The notes under the pieces are model-generated. The model saw only the letters and a list, made by a program, of their open reading frames with translations. It was not told where the DNA came from and searched no databases. Below are positions 1 to 13,941 of a stretch of DNA of 44,380 nt, piece by piece. The stretch is taken from positions 1 through 44,380 of the forward strand of contig LSSN01002819.1 of assembly GCA_001970855.1 (NCBI GenBank), given 5' to 3'. Numbering within the stretch: the stretch's first letter is position 1; the number at the start of each line of letters is the position of its first letter. The DNA is from Smittium culicis. Lineage: Eukaryota; Kickxellomycota; Harpellomycetes; Harpellales; Legeriomycetaceae. The translations under genes were made by a program, and so were the position numbers.

Positions 1-3000
1 TTGCACTCAAAATAATTATTTATGAAATGGTACAAATATCTTCTAATAAAAAAAAAGAATATGACTATATCCCGCCCATCACAATTTACATTCATTTTCA
101 ATCAAACTGTACAAAGTTGACAGTTACTCTAGTTTGATCATGGGTAACAAAGAAAAATACAGCTGCAATATGTTTCCACAAATATGGCGCGGATTTTTAA
201 AAATATCTATTTGCATAAATGAATTTTAAAAAAGCGACATATCTGAAATTTATTCGATAAAATTCAAATTTAAGGTCATAAAAACATAAATAAACTCATA
301 AATTTCTTTAAAAAAAATATTATCCTGGCTGATAAAAAACGGGATAAAAAATTGCGGGTAATTTCTGGAAAAATGTAAACTAATATGGGAAAATAAGCAA
401 ATATTTTTATATTTTATAAAAATAATGCTAAAAAATGAGGTTATTCCAATATATGAATCTTCAAAAATGAAATTTGTAGATAAACATAACTCAATATAAT
501 TATTAATATCAAATGAAATATTTCAATAAATAAAAAATAAATAGAAAAACACACTAATAAGACATAAAATATCAAAATTGAACTACTTAGTAAAAATTAA
601 CTGATAATACAGTCAAAATGGGACCTTATTGAATGAACTACATCGGCAGAACCCATTTTCAATTGGTCAAAAATTCGTAAAATAGATCTGGAACCGAAAA
701 TATAAGCTTTTTATTTCTGCTATTTAAAAACGCATTAATTACCGGAGAAAAAATAAGGTCTTGGAATAAAGGAATTTTCAAACAGTAACAGGAATACAAG
801 TCCTGCAAAGAACGTAAGAAAAAGACTCCGCATATCTACTTTGTCTGTAGAATAGTTTCCTATTTGTGAAAAATGATTTATAATTTCATTATTTCAAATT
901 CATTCGATACTGAAATAGCCAATAGATTTACAATAGAGGTAATCTTAAAATTTTACAGCCAATGGTAAAGAAATTTCCAAAGTTAAACATTCTGTATGGG
1001 CTTTCAATATGGAATTTTAAAGAGTGAGGGCCGAAATGCCCCATTAGAAACAAATTTACCTGGAAAAGGACTATTTAATGGGCTTAAATATGATTTAAAA
1101 CAAAAAAACACTATATAATTCAAACACACTAAAAAAAGAGAATCCTGACTAACTATAAGAACTAAATATTTCTAAATAGAGCCTGAAGGAAAATTAGTCT
1201 TCAATGACAGTTGATATGACTAAAATTAATTTTTCTCTTTCCATAACATTTCTTCCTACTAATCTTCATTTAATAATACTTTCGGTTCTTAATTTTTAGA
1301 AATTTTATATTAAATTAAAATAAAAAGTTTGAGTTATAAAAAAAATGACATTTTATAGCGCAAAGAGTTTATGCTTGTTAAGTCATATAAAAATAATAAT
1401 TCTTATTGTGTAAAACTAATTTTTTTTATCAATTTAAATTCCTAAATACACTGATAAAATAAGAAAAACTGATCCTTTTTTTTGAATTGGCAAATTATAC
1501 TATAACCTAATCAATTAATTGGTTGAATGAAACTAAGATTATCAAGAAAATACACCCAATCCCATTTTAACCTATTTACCAGCTGACCTATAAAATTTTA
1601 CAAATTTTACAAATTTTTTTTATGTAAAATGCTTTTAGCAGCAAAAATATGAAAAATAGAGTCAATTTATGCTAAAAGCAGTCTAATTGTTAAAAATCAA
1701 GCCTTATTTTTATGTAATGTGTTATGAAATAAATAATATACACAATTATACAATATAAATACAGATGGACCTGTATTAGAAATTTCAAACATGCAAGTTG
1801 TGTAAAGTAAATATAAATGTAAATGTGTATATTCACATAAATAAAAACTTGTGGCGTTAACTTGAATACATTTTTAAATTATAGTTTATATACATATTTA
1901 ATAATTTATTCGATTATTTTTCTACTAGCCTTATATTTAGTAAAGAATGTTCAAACACAAAGATATAACATTAAAGGTATAAAAAAGCCTAGATTGATTT
2001 AAGTTTAACTTTATCTAAAAATGTTTCACAGAAAAATAATATAACACATAAAACTCCAACAAAAAATATAAAGTTTACAATTATCAATATTATTAATAAT
2101 TAAAAATCAATAACTACTGAAAAAAGCCAAGAAGGGAATGTGAGATTAAATTAAAGAAAGTATAAAAAATCAATCAAACTTGTTAAAAAAGGTTTAAATT
2201 TTAGTTTTAGAATATTTAAATATATCAAACTAAAATATATATATAAAAATTGGAAATTTATACAATATAAATTATAGATATAAAAAATCCAAACCAACTA
2301 AGCATAACAGTAAATTTTTTTTTTAATTTAGTTGTATAGTTTTATTCACTGTTCGATTATTCAATATGCACCTATTTCGGACTATATTAACTAAAAAATA
2401 ATAAATCTATTTTAGCTTATACCATAAATAGTTATATTTTATAGCCTAACTTATCAAAAATAATGTAATGAAATAAAGTACAATCTAAGACTATTTATTT
2501 TATGTAAATAACAAAATATTCTCGCTTTAAATTATAATATGATATTATAGAGAATTCAGAAAATTCGTATTACCTAGAATATTTGGCAAAAAATTGTACT
2601 AAAAAAACATTCAATACATGCCAGAAAATAATTTATTATTACACAGATATATTAAATTTCAATTTCCCTCCGATACTAGGCTTTTTAATTTTTATGATTG
2701 AAAAAATCTTACATATTTGAATGGCTTGCATAGTTATGAGTCAAAAAGATGAAATACTAAAACATAATATAAAAAATTAAGTCTCAATGATACTGAAAAA
2801 TTGATTTTTGAAGCCTATTATTGCCCTAAAAAATCACGTATTTACTTAAAAAAAATTTAAGTAATTAATTTATCAAGTAACGTAATTATATTTAATATAA
2901 GCTCTTAAATAATTTTTTAATGTTTTATTTTTTTTAATCTGAACTATTTTTCTATAGAACCTTACTTTGAATATTTTTATATCATATTTAAATATAAAAA

Positions 3001-6000
3001 GTATTTATTTAATAGAAAATTCTCAGTTAATCTACTTCCTGAAATCAAATATATGTATTTAGATTCTACATATAACCTATTTAAATGAACTCATCTTGTG
3101 ATATCATATGTATTTTCTTGTAATAAAAAATGTTTTAAACCTGAAACTGTATCAGTAATGATAAAAGAAGACTAATAATATTATCAATTTAAATTGAGTA
3201 ATATCGATGTTGAGATTCGTAAAACAGGGCTATTTTCGAAAATATAACAAACTATTGCTGATTCGACGCTTAAAATTTCTAATGAAGTTACTAAATTTAA
3301 TTAAAAAACCAACATAGTTCTCTTTTGCTTCCATATAGCTATTAATTTTTTTATGAATATAAAACAGTTTTATTGAGTTTTAAAATTAACATTATTCATT
3401 TTAATAAAAAAAATTTGCGAGTTTAGATTCCTTAAATATAAAAAACAAACTGTTTAATTATAAATTGGATGATTTTAACTAGCTATAAATTGTTAAAAAT
3501 AATAATAAGATTCAATATCCATGAAAATTAACAACTATCATTATGAATATGCTTGATTTATGCTATCATTAATCAGTCTATATATATTGTGCGTAGAATA
3601 TTAGACATAGATTTAAAAATAAGAAAAAGATTAATATAAATACAATTTTAAGGTTTTTCCGTTAAAATATTCATGATTTAAATCAATTAAATATAACTCT
3701 AACATTAAAAATTTATATATAATATTTATCACAGCAAAAAAAGCAACCATGAGATTTCTAAAGCTTAAAAAAGCGCAGAATTTGACGTATATTTTGTAAT
3801 AGAAAGATAATTATAACTTTTAAAAACTAAAAATAAGTTAATGTGTTTTTAAATACCCTGTATTTACATTGAAGATAAAAAATTACCTCTAGTTCTAAGG
3901 TTTTCAATTTTATAAACCTAAATTGATCATGCATGTAATTACTAAATTGTAAAAAAAAAATTCACACATATCCAAATATATAAATAAATATTTTTCACGA
4001 TTTTTTTTTGAAATTATACAAAGATAAATAATTCGGATACTCAAAATAAGAAATAAAAAATATCAGCTATAAACTATGTGAATTTTTTATTTTATTTTAA
4101 ATAAATTTATTAAATAAAAAATAGTGGAAAAAAATATATATCTATCTCAAAATTAAATCAATAGAGCCCTTTATCGACAAGTTCAAATATTAGGTATAAA
4201 AATCATATTTTTTACATTTGAATAATTTGATTATCTTATAATTCTTTGAATTAATATTTCTAATAACAATTTTCCTAACAAAAAACACTAATTTTATGTC
4301 TTAGGACCTAATTTTTAATATTTTTAGTAATATTTATGAATTCTATAAAAATAATGGATTTACTTATCAAAAAAAAATTGTTAGTAAAACAATTTCTATT
4401 CTGTATCAAATAAAATTATAGTCATAAGATTTAACACTAATAAATTATTCGGTTAAAATAGTCTTATTTTTTATAATCATTTATTTCATTTGATTATATT
4501 GTTTTCGCTCAACTTAATATGAATTTTATAATTAATAGTGTTTTTAAATTAAAAATAATTAAAAAAAACTAAATTTTAAATGTAAAGATTTATAATGTTA
4601 AATATAATAATATTCCTCTTTAATTAAATAAATTTTATTTTAAAATTTTTTCTTTATGAATTTTTTATTAAAAAAAGGCGAAAATAAACAAAGATTTAGT
4701 TATTTTAGTAATCTGTGTACAAAATGCAATAAATAAAAATAGATGTTGAAAATTTAAAATTGGAAGAGGTTCCTTTTATTCAAATCATTTTATACTATAT
4801 TTTTCTATCGAATGTGCGGTGATTTTAGACAAAAAAGTGAATTTTTATTTATTTTATCTATTCTATGAATTTTTTCAATGCTTTTTTCAATAAAATCTTA
4901 TAATTTTCAGTCATAAAAAATCTCTCATCCAGTTGCGTAAATTTTTATTGCAAATATTATTCATTCTATAAGTTTTTATTTAATTCTTACTAGCTTTTTT
5001 TCAGATAGAAAAATTTTATTGTTATCGAAATAAAAACGATTTTATTTTAAATCAGTTATATTTTTAAATGTATTCAATATATGAATATAATGATTTATTA
5101 GCTCGGAATACGAAAAAAAGGCTCAAGTTCATTTAGCTTATTTAATACTTCAACTGAGGTAATAAATTAATTTTTCTATTTCTACATTAATTAAAATATT
5201 TTCTGTAGATTTTATTATTATTTTTTAAAATCCAAAAGTTCTTTGACTAATATAAATCATAATTTAAAGGTATCATATAAAAATTACAGTAACTTTAATT
5301 TATTGAATATATTATTTAAACTTTCCTTGGAGATTAACGTTCTAGTCATTGTTTCTAAATTGAAACGAGTTCAATGGTTTTATTTTGGTCTTACCTTAGT
5401 TTAATTTATCCCTAAAAAAATTGCGTTTACATTTTTTCCAGATAAAGAACTTAATATCATAACTTATTGGTTAGCGTTTAGTTTATATAGGTTTCCTCTT
5501 CATTTTTTTTTTTTGAATTATGAATTATTATTAAATAATAATAAGGTAATATGATTAAAGTAAAAGCGAATATATATTAAATTTTTTCCATGATATTTAT
5601 CTGATTTTCCCAAAAAAATAGTTGTCTTTTGAAACTTTGAGGTTTTTCTCTTGTTTAACAGTAATTTAGGGATTTTTATTTAATTGGTCAGAGTTCGCAA
5701 TCAGTAACTATTTTTTTTGTTACTATAAAGATTTATCTATATTTATAGTTTTAAATTTTTTTGTATTTATATATATTTTTCATACATTTTAATTGTTATA
5801 AAAACAGCTATAATATTCTGCGAAAAAATGAGTATAAAAAAATTCTAATATCTAAACAAAATAACTTTAAAAATAAATTTATGCTGATTTAATTCAATTC
5901 AATTCAAATATCTCTATGAAAGTATTAAAAATATTTAATTAGTTTCAATTATTCGTTTTTTATTGTATCTTAAAATACCATTTGGCGAAATTTGTATCAT

Positions 6001-9000
6001 AAGAATTTATCAGCAGTGTTATAATCAAAGATAGTTAACTATTTTCATTATTGTTGCTTTATTTAAAAGGGGTTTCGTAATTATAATTCTCTTCATAAAA
6101 ATTAATGTGTATTAACAAAATATTTGATTTCAATATTAGAATCTGTTTTTCTTCTATCAAAATTTACTTGTTTATCCTATTTAAATTTTTATTAATTATC
6201 TTTTTGTGTGTTATAATAGTTTTTGATGGTAAATGTGATGATATTTTTTACAATAAATAATAATATATGATAAAAAAAACTGAATTTAATATGCATCTTG
6301 TCTTTGAATAAATCAATGTGTACAATTTAAAAATCATATATATGATAGTTGAGTTCAATATCAGAGATTTCATTTATATAATTTTATTCATATTTTCAAT
6401 ATTAATCTTTCATATTATACTTAGTTGTTTTTAATTTAAAAATCGTAAGCATTAATAGACATGTCTGAGTTTTTTCTGAAAGAATGCAAGGTTTAAAACA
6501 GCTTTTTCAGAAAAATGTATTTCATATTTTTTCACGTGAATTTCTTATAAACTTATTATATCTTCATTTTTAAAAAAATTATATTATTCCAATAATAATT
6601 ACCTTTTCTCGTTATTTTTGATGATTCTGAAAACCAATGACATGGGTTTTGTTGTATTTTTGAAATTTTATTGTTCTTTTTTAATATTTTATTAATTAAT
6701 AGATTATGTAAATCATATTATTCAGATAAAAGTGCAAAATTTAATTCATATTTTATACTATATCATAAATATTATTACATTTTACCTCGGAACTGAATTC
6801 AGAATTTTATGACATATTTTTATATTCCGAATTTAACTGGATTAAAACTATATCAACGAGCTCCATAAACCCAAAGTTTATTGTTAAGATTTTTTTAATA
6901 ATTAATAATTCTGATAAATTTTGCTTTCTTCTTGTATCTTGAATTTTTGGCTTTTACTAATAGTATGAATGTATATTTTTTCAAGATTATTTTTTGTAGA
7001 AATATTTACATGACTAGTCTAGTTTTTTTTATATTTGGTAAAATTAAACCTTATTCAATATTTTTTTCGGATCCGTACTTTTGAATTTTTGTAATATCAT
7101 TTTTTGTTTATATCTATTCTTATTAATATCCATATATACTCTTTATCATTCTAGATGTATTTTAGGCCGTTTATCTGAAGAAAAAAATGATATTTTATAG
7201 ATATTACACCCTTTTTTAGGAGGTTTCTTTGGAATTATTTATAACAGTCTGAGCGTCAGTCATTATTCTGTACAATAAATCTGAAATCGAGGCTGTTGTT
7301 AAGATTTGGTTAATGTTATTTCAAATTTTTTTCTAAAAAAATTTCCAGAATATTTTTGCGAGCTGAACTTAGGAATATTTTTATTTACTTGGTTATTTCA
7401 TCACACTATCTCGTCTAATAATTAATATTTTACAGTAAGAGTATATAGTATGAGTTTATACAAAAATTTGACAAACACCTCTCCAAAAAACTCTTAATTT
7501 CTAGTACCAATTTTTTTTTTCGATTTTTACCAAAATTTTCGCGTTTTTAAACTTAATTGTATATTCAATGTATATTTAGAAATCAGTAATAAATGAAAAT
7601 TTTAATATTTCATTTAGTTATTTATATGTGTCATTCAGTAGTTAATATTTATTTGGAGCTTGTTAAATGATTTTATATTCAACATTTTATACCCTCGAAA
7701 ATATTCGTAAACGTCCTTAATTTTCATCTTCTCCTGAGTTAATTTCTAAGTTCACTTCCTTTATATTTTTGGAATCTTATAATTTTTTTAAACTTAATGA
7801 ATAGAAATTTTCTGATACGAAAAATATCTGGATATGTCTTTAAATATTTTCATCAATACACTATATACTTTTCATTCTGAAACCAGTTGCACTTTTGTTC
7901 CGTCAGATTGCATCTCAATTTTATATTTTTACTACCTATAATTGAGTTTTTTGATTTTTTTTTTTTTCGTTTCTATAAAATAAATAATTAAATTAATGAA
8001 AAATGCTTGAAATTTTAAACTTGGATGAAATTTTGATGTTCAGATATATTATTTGTAAAATATCACCGTGATCAGTGATTTTTTGCCTGAATCTAAGATT
8101 TTTAATTCAACTTTTTTTTTTTTTTTAAACGGTGAATTTATTGATAAAAGTACATACTATTAAAAAAAACTAATAAAATATATAAATTCTCAGCCAATTC
8201 CCCTCTGGACCTCTAGGTCCTCCGTACCTTGCAGGTATTGGTTCAAGGTAGAGGATATTTTTAATTCAATTTAAAAATAATTATAAATTAATAAATTAAT
8301 TGGCATGTTTTTAATTTTTTATAATTCAAATAATTATAAAAATATAAAAAATAGTGATTGACACATTTATAAAATTTATTTGCTTTTTATTAAGTGGTAA
8401 TTTATGAATTTTTATTCCAATATATAGCTTTATTAATTTTTAATCTTTATAATTTGCTTTACAGAGATTTAAAATACAATTAATATAAATCTCGAGTCCT
8501 ACTGCAATATCTAACTTATCCAATCTTTGAAGATGTAAAAGAAGTGTGTATAAAAATTATTAGTTTTTTCAATATTTTACTATTGTTTTTATTAGTCAGA
8601 AACATGCAAATATTGATTATTACGCCAAAATTGAAGAAATAAAATTTTGATATTTAGAAAAAGTTTTCGCTTAAAAAAAGATTTAACCCTGTCTCGATGC
8701 TTTATTTCCTTTGGATTAATTATTTTCTGAGATAATATCTTTATTATTTATCTAAAAATTAAAATGAAAAATATTTATTTATCAGAACATAAAAAAAGGA
8801 GTTTATTTCTCAATATAAAGCATATAATTCTCAATCTATAATAATTGGGGTCTCGTAGATTATTGTATTAAAAGAAAAAACATGCTAGAATTAAATATAT
8901 TTTATCGAAGGTGTAAAAAATCATTAGTTATTATGTATAAAAGTTAGCCTATAGGATAAATGAGAAACTGAAACTATGAATTGTTTCACAATCAAAAATG

Positions 9001-10722
9001 AGCTCAAATTCTCAAGAAAATTTTAAAAATTATAAAAAAGCTACTTTTACTCAATAATTATACTCAATATCTATTTTTAAATCCCGAAAATAATATAATT
9101 AAACTTTATTTAATATATATAAAATTAAAATATAAAGAAATGGAAACGAGATATTTTTTCTGAATAACTAAGAAATAATTTGAAATATTCAGATTCTAGA
9201 ATATGGTATTGGTGAAAGTATGATAAAATCTCAATTTAAACCATTTAGGAAAAAACACTGAATAAATGTGATGATTCGATGTTAGTTCGTTGACGCTTGA
9301 TTGAATTGACCCAAAAATATTAATTGGGGTAAAACTAGGGTTAAAAACTTAAAATAAATTGAGATTTCATGGAATTAATTTCTGGAAAATTTTATATGTT
9401 ATTTATTGAATTAATGGCAATAAATTTCCCTATAAGATATGGATATGAAGCATTCTAATAAAAAAAATAGGTCAAAAAATATTATTTCCCTTTTTAGTAA
9501 AGCTTTTCAACTGGTCTTATTAAAAAAAAATTTTTTTTAATAGTAACGATAAATATTAAATTATATAATTTTTTTTAATGGAGTTGACAAGCTTCGGTAT
9601 CACTTCAAGGGTGAGTGAAATAATATAATATTTTCTGTAAGTATGCATTTGAAAGTAATATCTACATATAGAATTGGATACCAATTGAAAGATAGAGTTG
9701 ATTAAACCAAGAATTATTTTAAAATTCGTTTATTTATAACTCAAGCTCAAAAAAGCTTTTAATTTTTTTTTTTTTTTTGGAAATGTAAACTATAATAAAA
9801 AATCTTGAATTCATAATTTGCTTCAAGATATATTGCTACAAAATAAAATTGTTTAATAGAGTATAGTATATTTTATTATCTGATTTATTTGGAATATATT
9901 TAAAATGACTCCAGGTTAAATTATAAATTTAACGTATTTAAAAATTTTTTTTGAGAAACTTTAAACTAGCTTTAAACACAGTATCTAGTTTTATGGGCAT
10001 ATAATTTACACCGAAATGATGGGAATTTGGTAAAAGTATCTGATTACAATGCCTCATCTAGTAAATTCAGAGCTTAAAGATCTAGTTTTAATTTTTTCGA
10101 ATTTTCGAATAAAGAAATTAAGCTCAAAAGCTATCCAAAATTTTCACTCGAACTAGTAAGGTAATATATGCAAATTCCTCGGAACTAGATATGGTTTATA
10201 TTTAGTATTATGTTAATGATGGTTGATCTGTCATATTGATGAATATAAACAGATGACAGATTTCTAAATTTTGATAACTAAGGATGTTGCGATTGGGATA
10301 GTTGAAAATGAAATTTTATATCATTTTTTAATCTTGATAATTTATTTTTTAAATTTTCGTTGCTTATACTTTGTTTTTTTTTAAAGATTCACTAATAGGT
10401 CAAAAAAAATAAAGCTAGTGCTTATTCTATAGCTTAGTTTAATATTGAATTCAAGTGATAATTATTCCTTCTAGTTATGCAACTCCTTACTTAATTTGAT
10501 AAGCCAATTATCAATCGATTTGATCTATTCTGCACCCTGGTTGGATACACTTTTAATATACCCTTTAGCCTGTAAAACTTTTTTTTTTTTTGTAAAATAA
10601 GTATAAAGAAATAAGTAGTGGGGCAACTCTGTCTCTTTATTTGATAAATTCAAGCGACTAATTCCGGATATTATCAACTTTGTATTAAGCTTATATATTC
10701 TACTTCAATTCATCGAATCTAA
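1..10722. other. Gene-free AT-rich desert
   Basis: No open reading frame here looks like a protein and no tRNA is visible. The sequence is dominated by A and T with many homopolymer runs. The + strand is A-rich from 1 to about 4000, T-rich from about 4600 to 8130, then A-rich again. One short repeat (8112-8250) is annotated separately. The patches 600-1080 and 7200-7300 are a little less AT-rich than the rest and may be old transposon remains, but I could not read a protein family in them. Confidence 0.7.
8112..8250 (-). repeat. SINE-like dispersed repeat, copy 1
   Basis: Read on the minus strand, this is a comparatively GC-rich head of about 65 bp followed by an AT-rich stretch and a terminal run of 15 A (T15 on the + strand at 8112-8126). 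The same arrangement occurs at 13430-13587. The two heads align over their length, sharing AATCCCCTC-like, CTCTAG, TATTGG and TCAAGGTA blocks on the + strand. An AATAAA hexamer lies shortly before the A-run in this copy. A head plus poly(A) tail suggests a retroposed non-autonomous element (SINE or LINE 3' end). A Pol III B box is at best weak (GGTTCAAGG on the + strand). The family is unknown to me. Confidence 0.5.
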
Positions 10723-11751
10723 ATGGCTGAAACAACCCAAAGACTTAACGTACTTTATTGTGAAGGTTATTCAAACAATTTTTTGTTTATTATTGTTCTT
10801 TAATTACTATTATTTATACCGCATTCTGATCAAAGACTAAACTATCCATTATTATTCAAATTTTAAATATAGTATGCACTTTTCCTCCTGAGGTATTCAC
10901 ATTTATATTTCCGCTCTTTATTATTTCCTTAAACTTACCGCAACACGTATTAACTTACATTTTACAATCTAGTACTGTTACTTCGGCTCCATGAGGAATA
11001 AATGCGAACAATGGCTACACGAAGCTCATCCGGACATGTACGATCGACTTTATGGTCAAGAAGGTTTGATTCTATTTTTTAGTTGACATCCATATTTAGT
11101 TTACCATGAAATTAAAATTTTCAATCTTTTAAATGATTTTTTATAGCGTTGGAAGCAAAGACTAAGCAACTTTCGGTAAATGACAAAGCAGCTGAAAAAA
11201 TAGCAAAAGAAGAAATTAAAATTCAAAAAGGTTAATTGCTTAATTTACTAGAAATAATGTGCACTTGGATTAATCAATTTTTTTTAAATGTAGCTATAAT
11301 AAAGGAAGAGGCAAGAGCTGAAAGAGAGCATGATAAAAAAATGGTAAGAATAAATTAAAAACAAAATTTATTTATAATGTAGCAACTATTCTTCTTAGTA
11401 CTTCGTTCTAGTACAGATTTATTTAATTTTTAATTGTGAGTATTTTTTCTTTCTCCTATTCAGTCTACAATAATTTCAGTTAAAACTATTACCAGAAGTA
11501 AAAAGAAGTCAGTTACAGTCGTTTCTGGCCTCGATATATTTAACCTTGATTTAAAAAAAATGTCCAAAATGTTCTCAGGACACTTTGCTTGTGGAAGTTC
11601 TGTAAGTAAGAATGTCCTTGGACAAGAAGAAATTACAATTCAAGGAGACTTCAGTGATGAAGTTATTGCAATCCTCCACAAAAATCACCCAGAGATTCCA
11701 CATGATAACATCCAAGCTATTGAAGAAAAGAAGAAGAAGAAGCCTACATAA
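10723..11751 (+). CDS. TMA22: Translation machinery-associated protein 22 / DENR (density-regulated protein), six exons
   Basis: Tma22/DENR pairs with Tma20/MCT-1 and acts on the 40S ribosome in recycling and re-initiation (family knowledge). Exons are 10723-10765, 10873-10892, 10973-11063, 11147-11230, 11294-11343 and 11464-11751. The joins stay in frame and give 191 residues, the usual family length. The N-terminal zinc-binding module shows C13, C16, C23 and C32 with the family spacing CX2C-X6-C-X8-C, followed by a WLHEAHPDMYDRLY segment. Residues 60-95 are a charged helix-rich linker. The SUI1-type domain (about 98-181) contains the SGLDIF, HFACGSS and ITIQGDF blocks. The protein ends in a lysine run. 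All introns are GT-AG, 63-120 bp. The ATG is the first in frame, and the cysteine motif begins 12 residues later. Exon 2 is only 20 nt but supplies C16, so it cannot be skipped without losing the module. The unspliced last exon alone would look like a 63-residue orphan. Confidence 0.93.
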
Positions 11752-13941
11752 AAAAATATACTATACTCTGCTGAAAAAAAGCCTGCCTTTTTCTTTCTTT
11801 TGTATATTTTATTATTGCTTAGTCATCTAAATTTACTCAAAATAATATCAATTACAGATAACTTCACTTTTTTGTTTTTGGTTAATTACTTGTCGAAAAA
11901 ATAAATACTTAATAATCCTTAGTGAGTTATGATACCACTAACTATTTATATCCAAAAGTATTTGGCTAAAAAATTGTAGAACTTATTCTTATTAAAATTT
12001 GTATCAACTAACTTCACACACTAAAGTGTTTAAGCACGCTTCAAAAGTGTCGTAAATTCTACAAATTTATTAGATTAGAATATTTTCACGAGTTAGCTGT
12101 ATATTTTTTTATTATAATGGTTCTAATTTTACAAGTAGTATGAATTAATCTTAACCATTATACTGCTATTACAGCTTAAAAGCGATAATTATTGTAAATA
12201 AGTGTCGAAAAATTTGATAATTAATCAATTTTAAAAGTTTAGTTATACTATTTTATTGATTTTTTTTTTTTTTTTTGGATTAATATGCGTTGAAAATTAA
12301 TCTATAATATTTATGCAAGATCCATTTGATAAGTGAAACATTTTTTCTAGGCAAATTTATTTACTTTAGCGAACTAGATAGAAATTTTGATTGTTTCAGG
12401 GAATGGATTCGATACTTTTTTCAGTTATGATTTAAAAATAAAACTAAATCTGATGAGCTAGAAGGCTTTAATATAAAAAGCTCCGTCCTAAGAAATGTTA
12501 TCCAATATATATATTTGAAGACATTTTTTATAAAGAAAAATAAATTAATATCGGATCATACTTCAATATAGTATAAGTGAAAAGTTTATATCTATCATTC
12601 AACAAGTATTCAATAAGAATTGCTATTCTAATTTATAGATTAGAAAATCTAGTTTAGTTTCTAGTATTAGATTTAGGCACAATTAAGTTTTGATTTTAAA
12701 TCCATAACGGTTTTTATATCAATATATATATATCAAACCCAATTCCGATCTGTTTAAGACTGTTTATAAAAATAGTTTACTGAATATGCGAGTTTTTTAT
12801 GTACTAAAATTGATTAATAAAATGAAAAAGGTATTATTTTTTGAAGAAATCATAGATTTTATAATGTTATTTAATCATCATAGATAGTATTGTAGGTTAA
12901 TATATAGAATTCTCAATAAAATTATTTTAAATACCTGTTCTTGATCTATATTTTATTAATCCACAAAAATGATTATTATGATAACCAACACAAACAAAAA
13001 ATGTTTATTAATTTGAATTCACGATTTTACAAGTTGCGTGCTGTTTCATAAGCTCACTAAAGCAAAAATTATTATTTTTAATTCAATAATATCAATGGTA
13101 ATGTCGGTCAAAATCAAATCATAGATTGATATGAGTAACACTAATAGTCGTATGTTATTGAATTCTGAAGTTCGTAAAATTATATTTCATTTATCGGATT
13201 TTAAACAGATCATAGAAAATAAATTCTTTTTAATATAAACCTTTAATTAATGGGCGCTATCAAACGTATTGCATGAAGGAAATGAGTCAGTTTCATAAAA
13301 TAAAAATGTTAACATATAGTACGCATTAAGTATTATATAAATTCGATCGATGAGTTAGAATGTTCAGTGTAATCAAATTGTATACGTTTTGAGAGATCAA
13401 AATTATTTACTCAATATTCAAAGCTGCTATTTTTTTTTCCTTCGAGTTTATCTAAAATAATTTATAAATATGCAAAAAACTAAAAGAAACTAAAAAAATT
13501 TAATAAAATATTATAAAAATTATTTTCAACTGAATCCCCTCCAAATCTCTAGCAGCTTCATACCCACTGGGTTATTGGATCAAGGTATTCAAAGCTAGTG
13601 TGCATTAAAATTTATATAATATACCTAACCATTAAAAATTTTCTATAGTTTGGACAGATTTTTTAGTACCAAATCGAGGGTCAATTTGATGAAGATAAAA
13701 TCTGAAATCCATTGGATAAGTAGATATATTTTAAAAAATTCCTTTCTGATTATTTGATAAAAAGAATGGCAATTAAAAAGGTTATTGGTGAAACAGATTT
13801 TGTAATCTTAAAATGAGTTATAATCAAGAGTAAAAACATAATTTCATAACTATAAAGGTAAGAACTTGAACAACAAGAAAATTTATACCTTTGTTGCAAT
13901 TTGTGCCCAGAAAGAGATGCAACAGATAGGTATTAATAATA
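11752..13941. other. Intergenic, TMA22 to PPR gene
   Basis: AT-rich spacer between two genes on the same strand. An AATAAA at about 11900 could serve TMA22 3' processing. It contains the second SINE-like repeat (13430-13587). Shortly before the PPR start there is a possible 53-bp 5'-UTR intron (13858-13910, GTAAGA to CCCAG), which is weakly supported. Nothing else is recognisable. Confidence 0.6.
13430..13587 (-). repeat. SINE-like dispersed repeat, copy 2
   Basis: Second copy of the repeat at 8112-8250, in the same orientation. It has a T9 run at 13430-13438 (poly(A) tail of the minus-strand element), an AT-rich middle rich in AAAACTAAAA, and a head at about 13523-13587 with CCCCTCC, CTCTAG, TATTGG and TCAAGGTA matching copy 1 in order. 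The copies have diverged by many substitutions, so both are old. It lies about 350 bp upstream of the PPR gene start. Confidence 0.5.

Noticed and set aside
13858..13910. Possible 53-bp 5'-UTR intron of the PPR gene
   Set aside because: GTAAGA and CCCAG match splice consensus, but it is shorter than every confirmed intron here and there is no coding constraint to test it.
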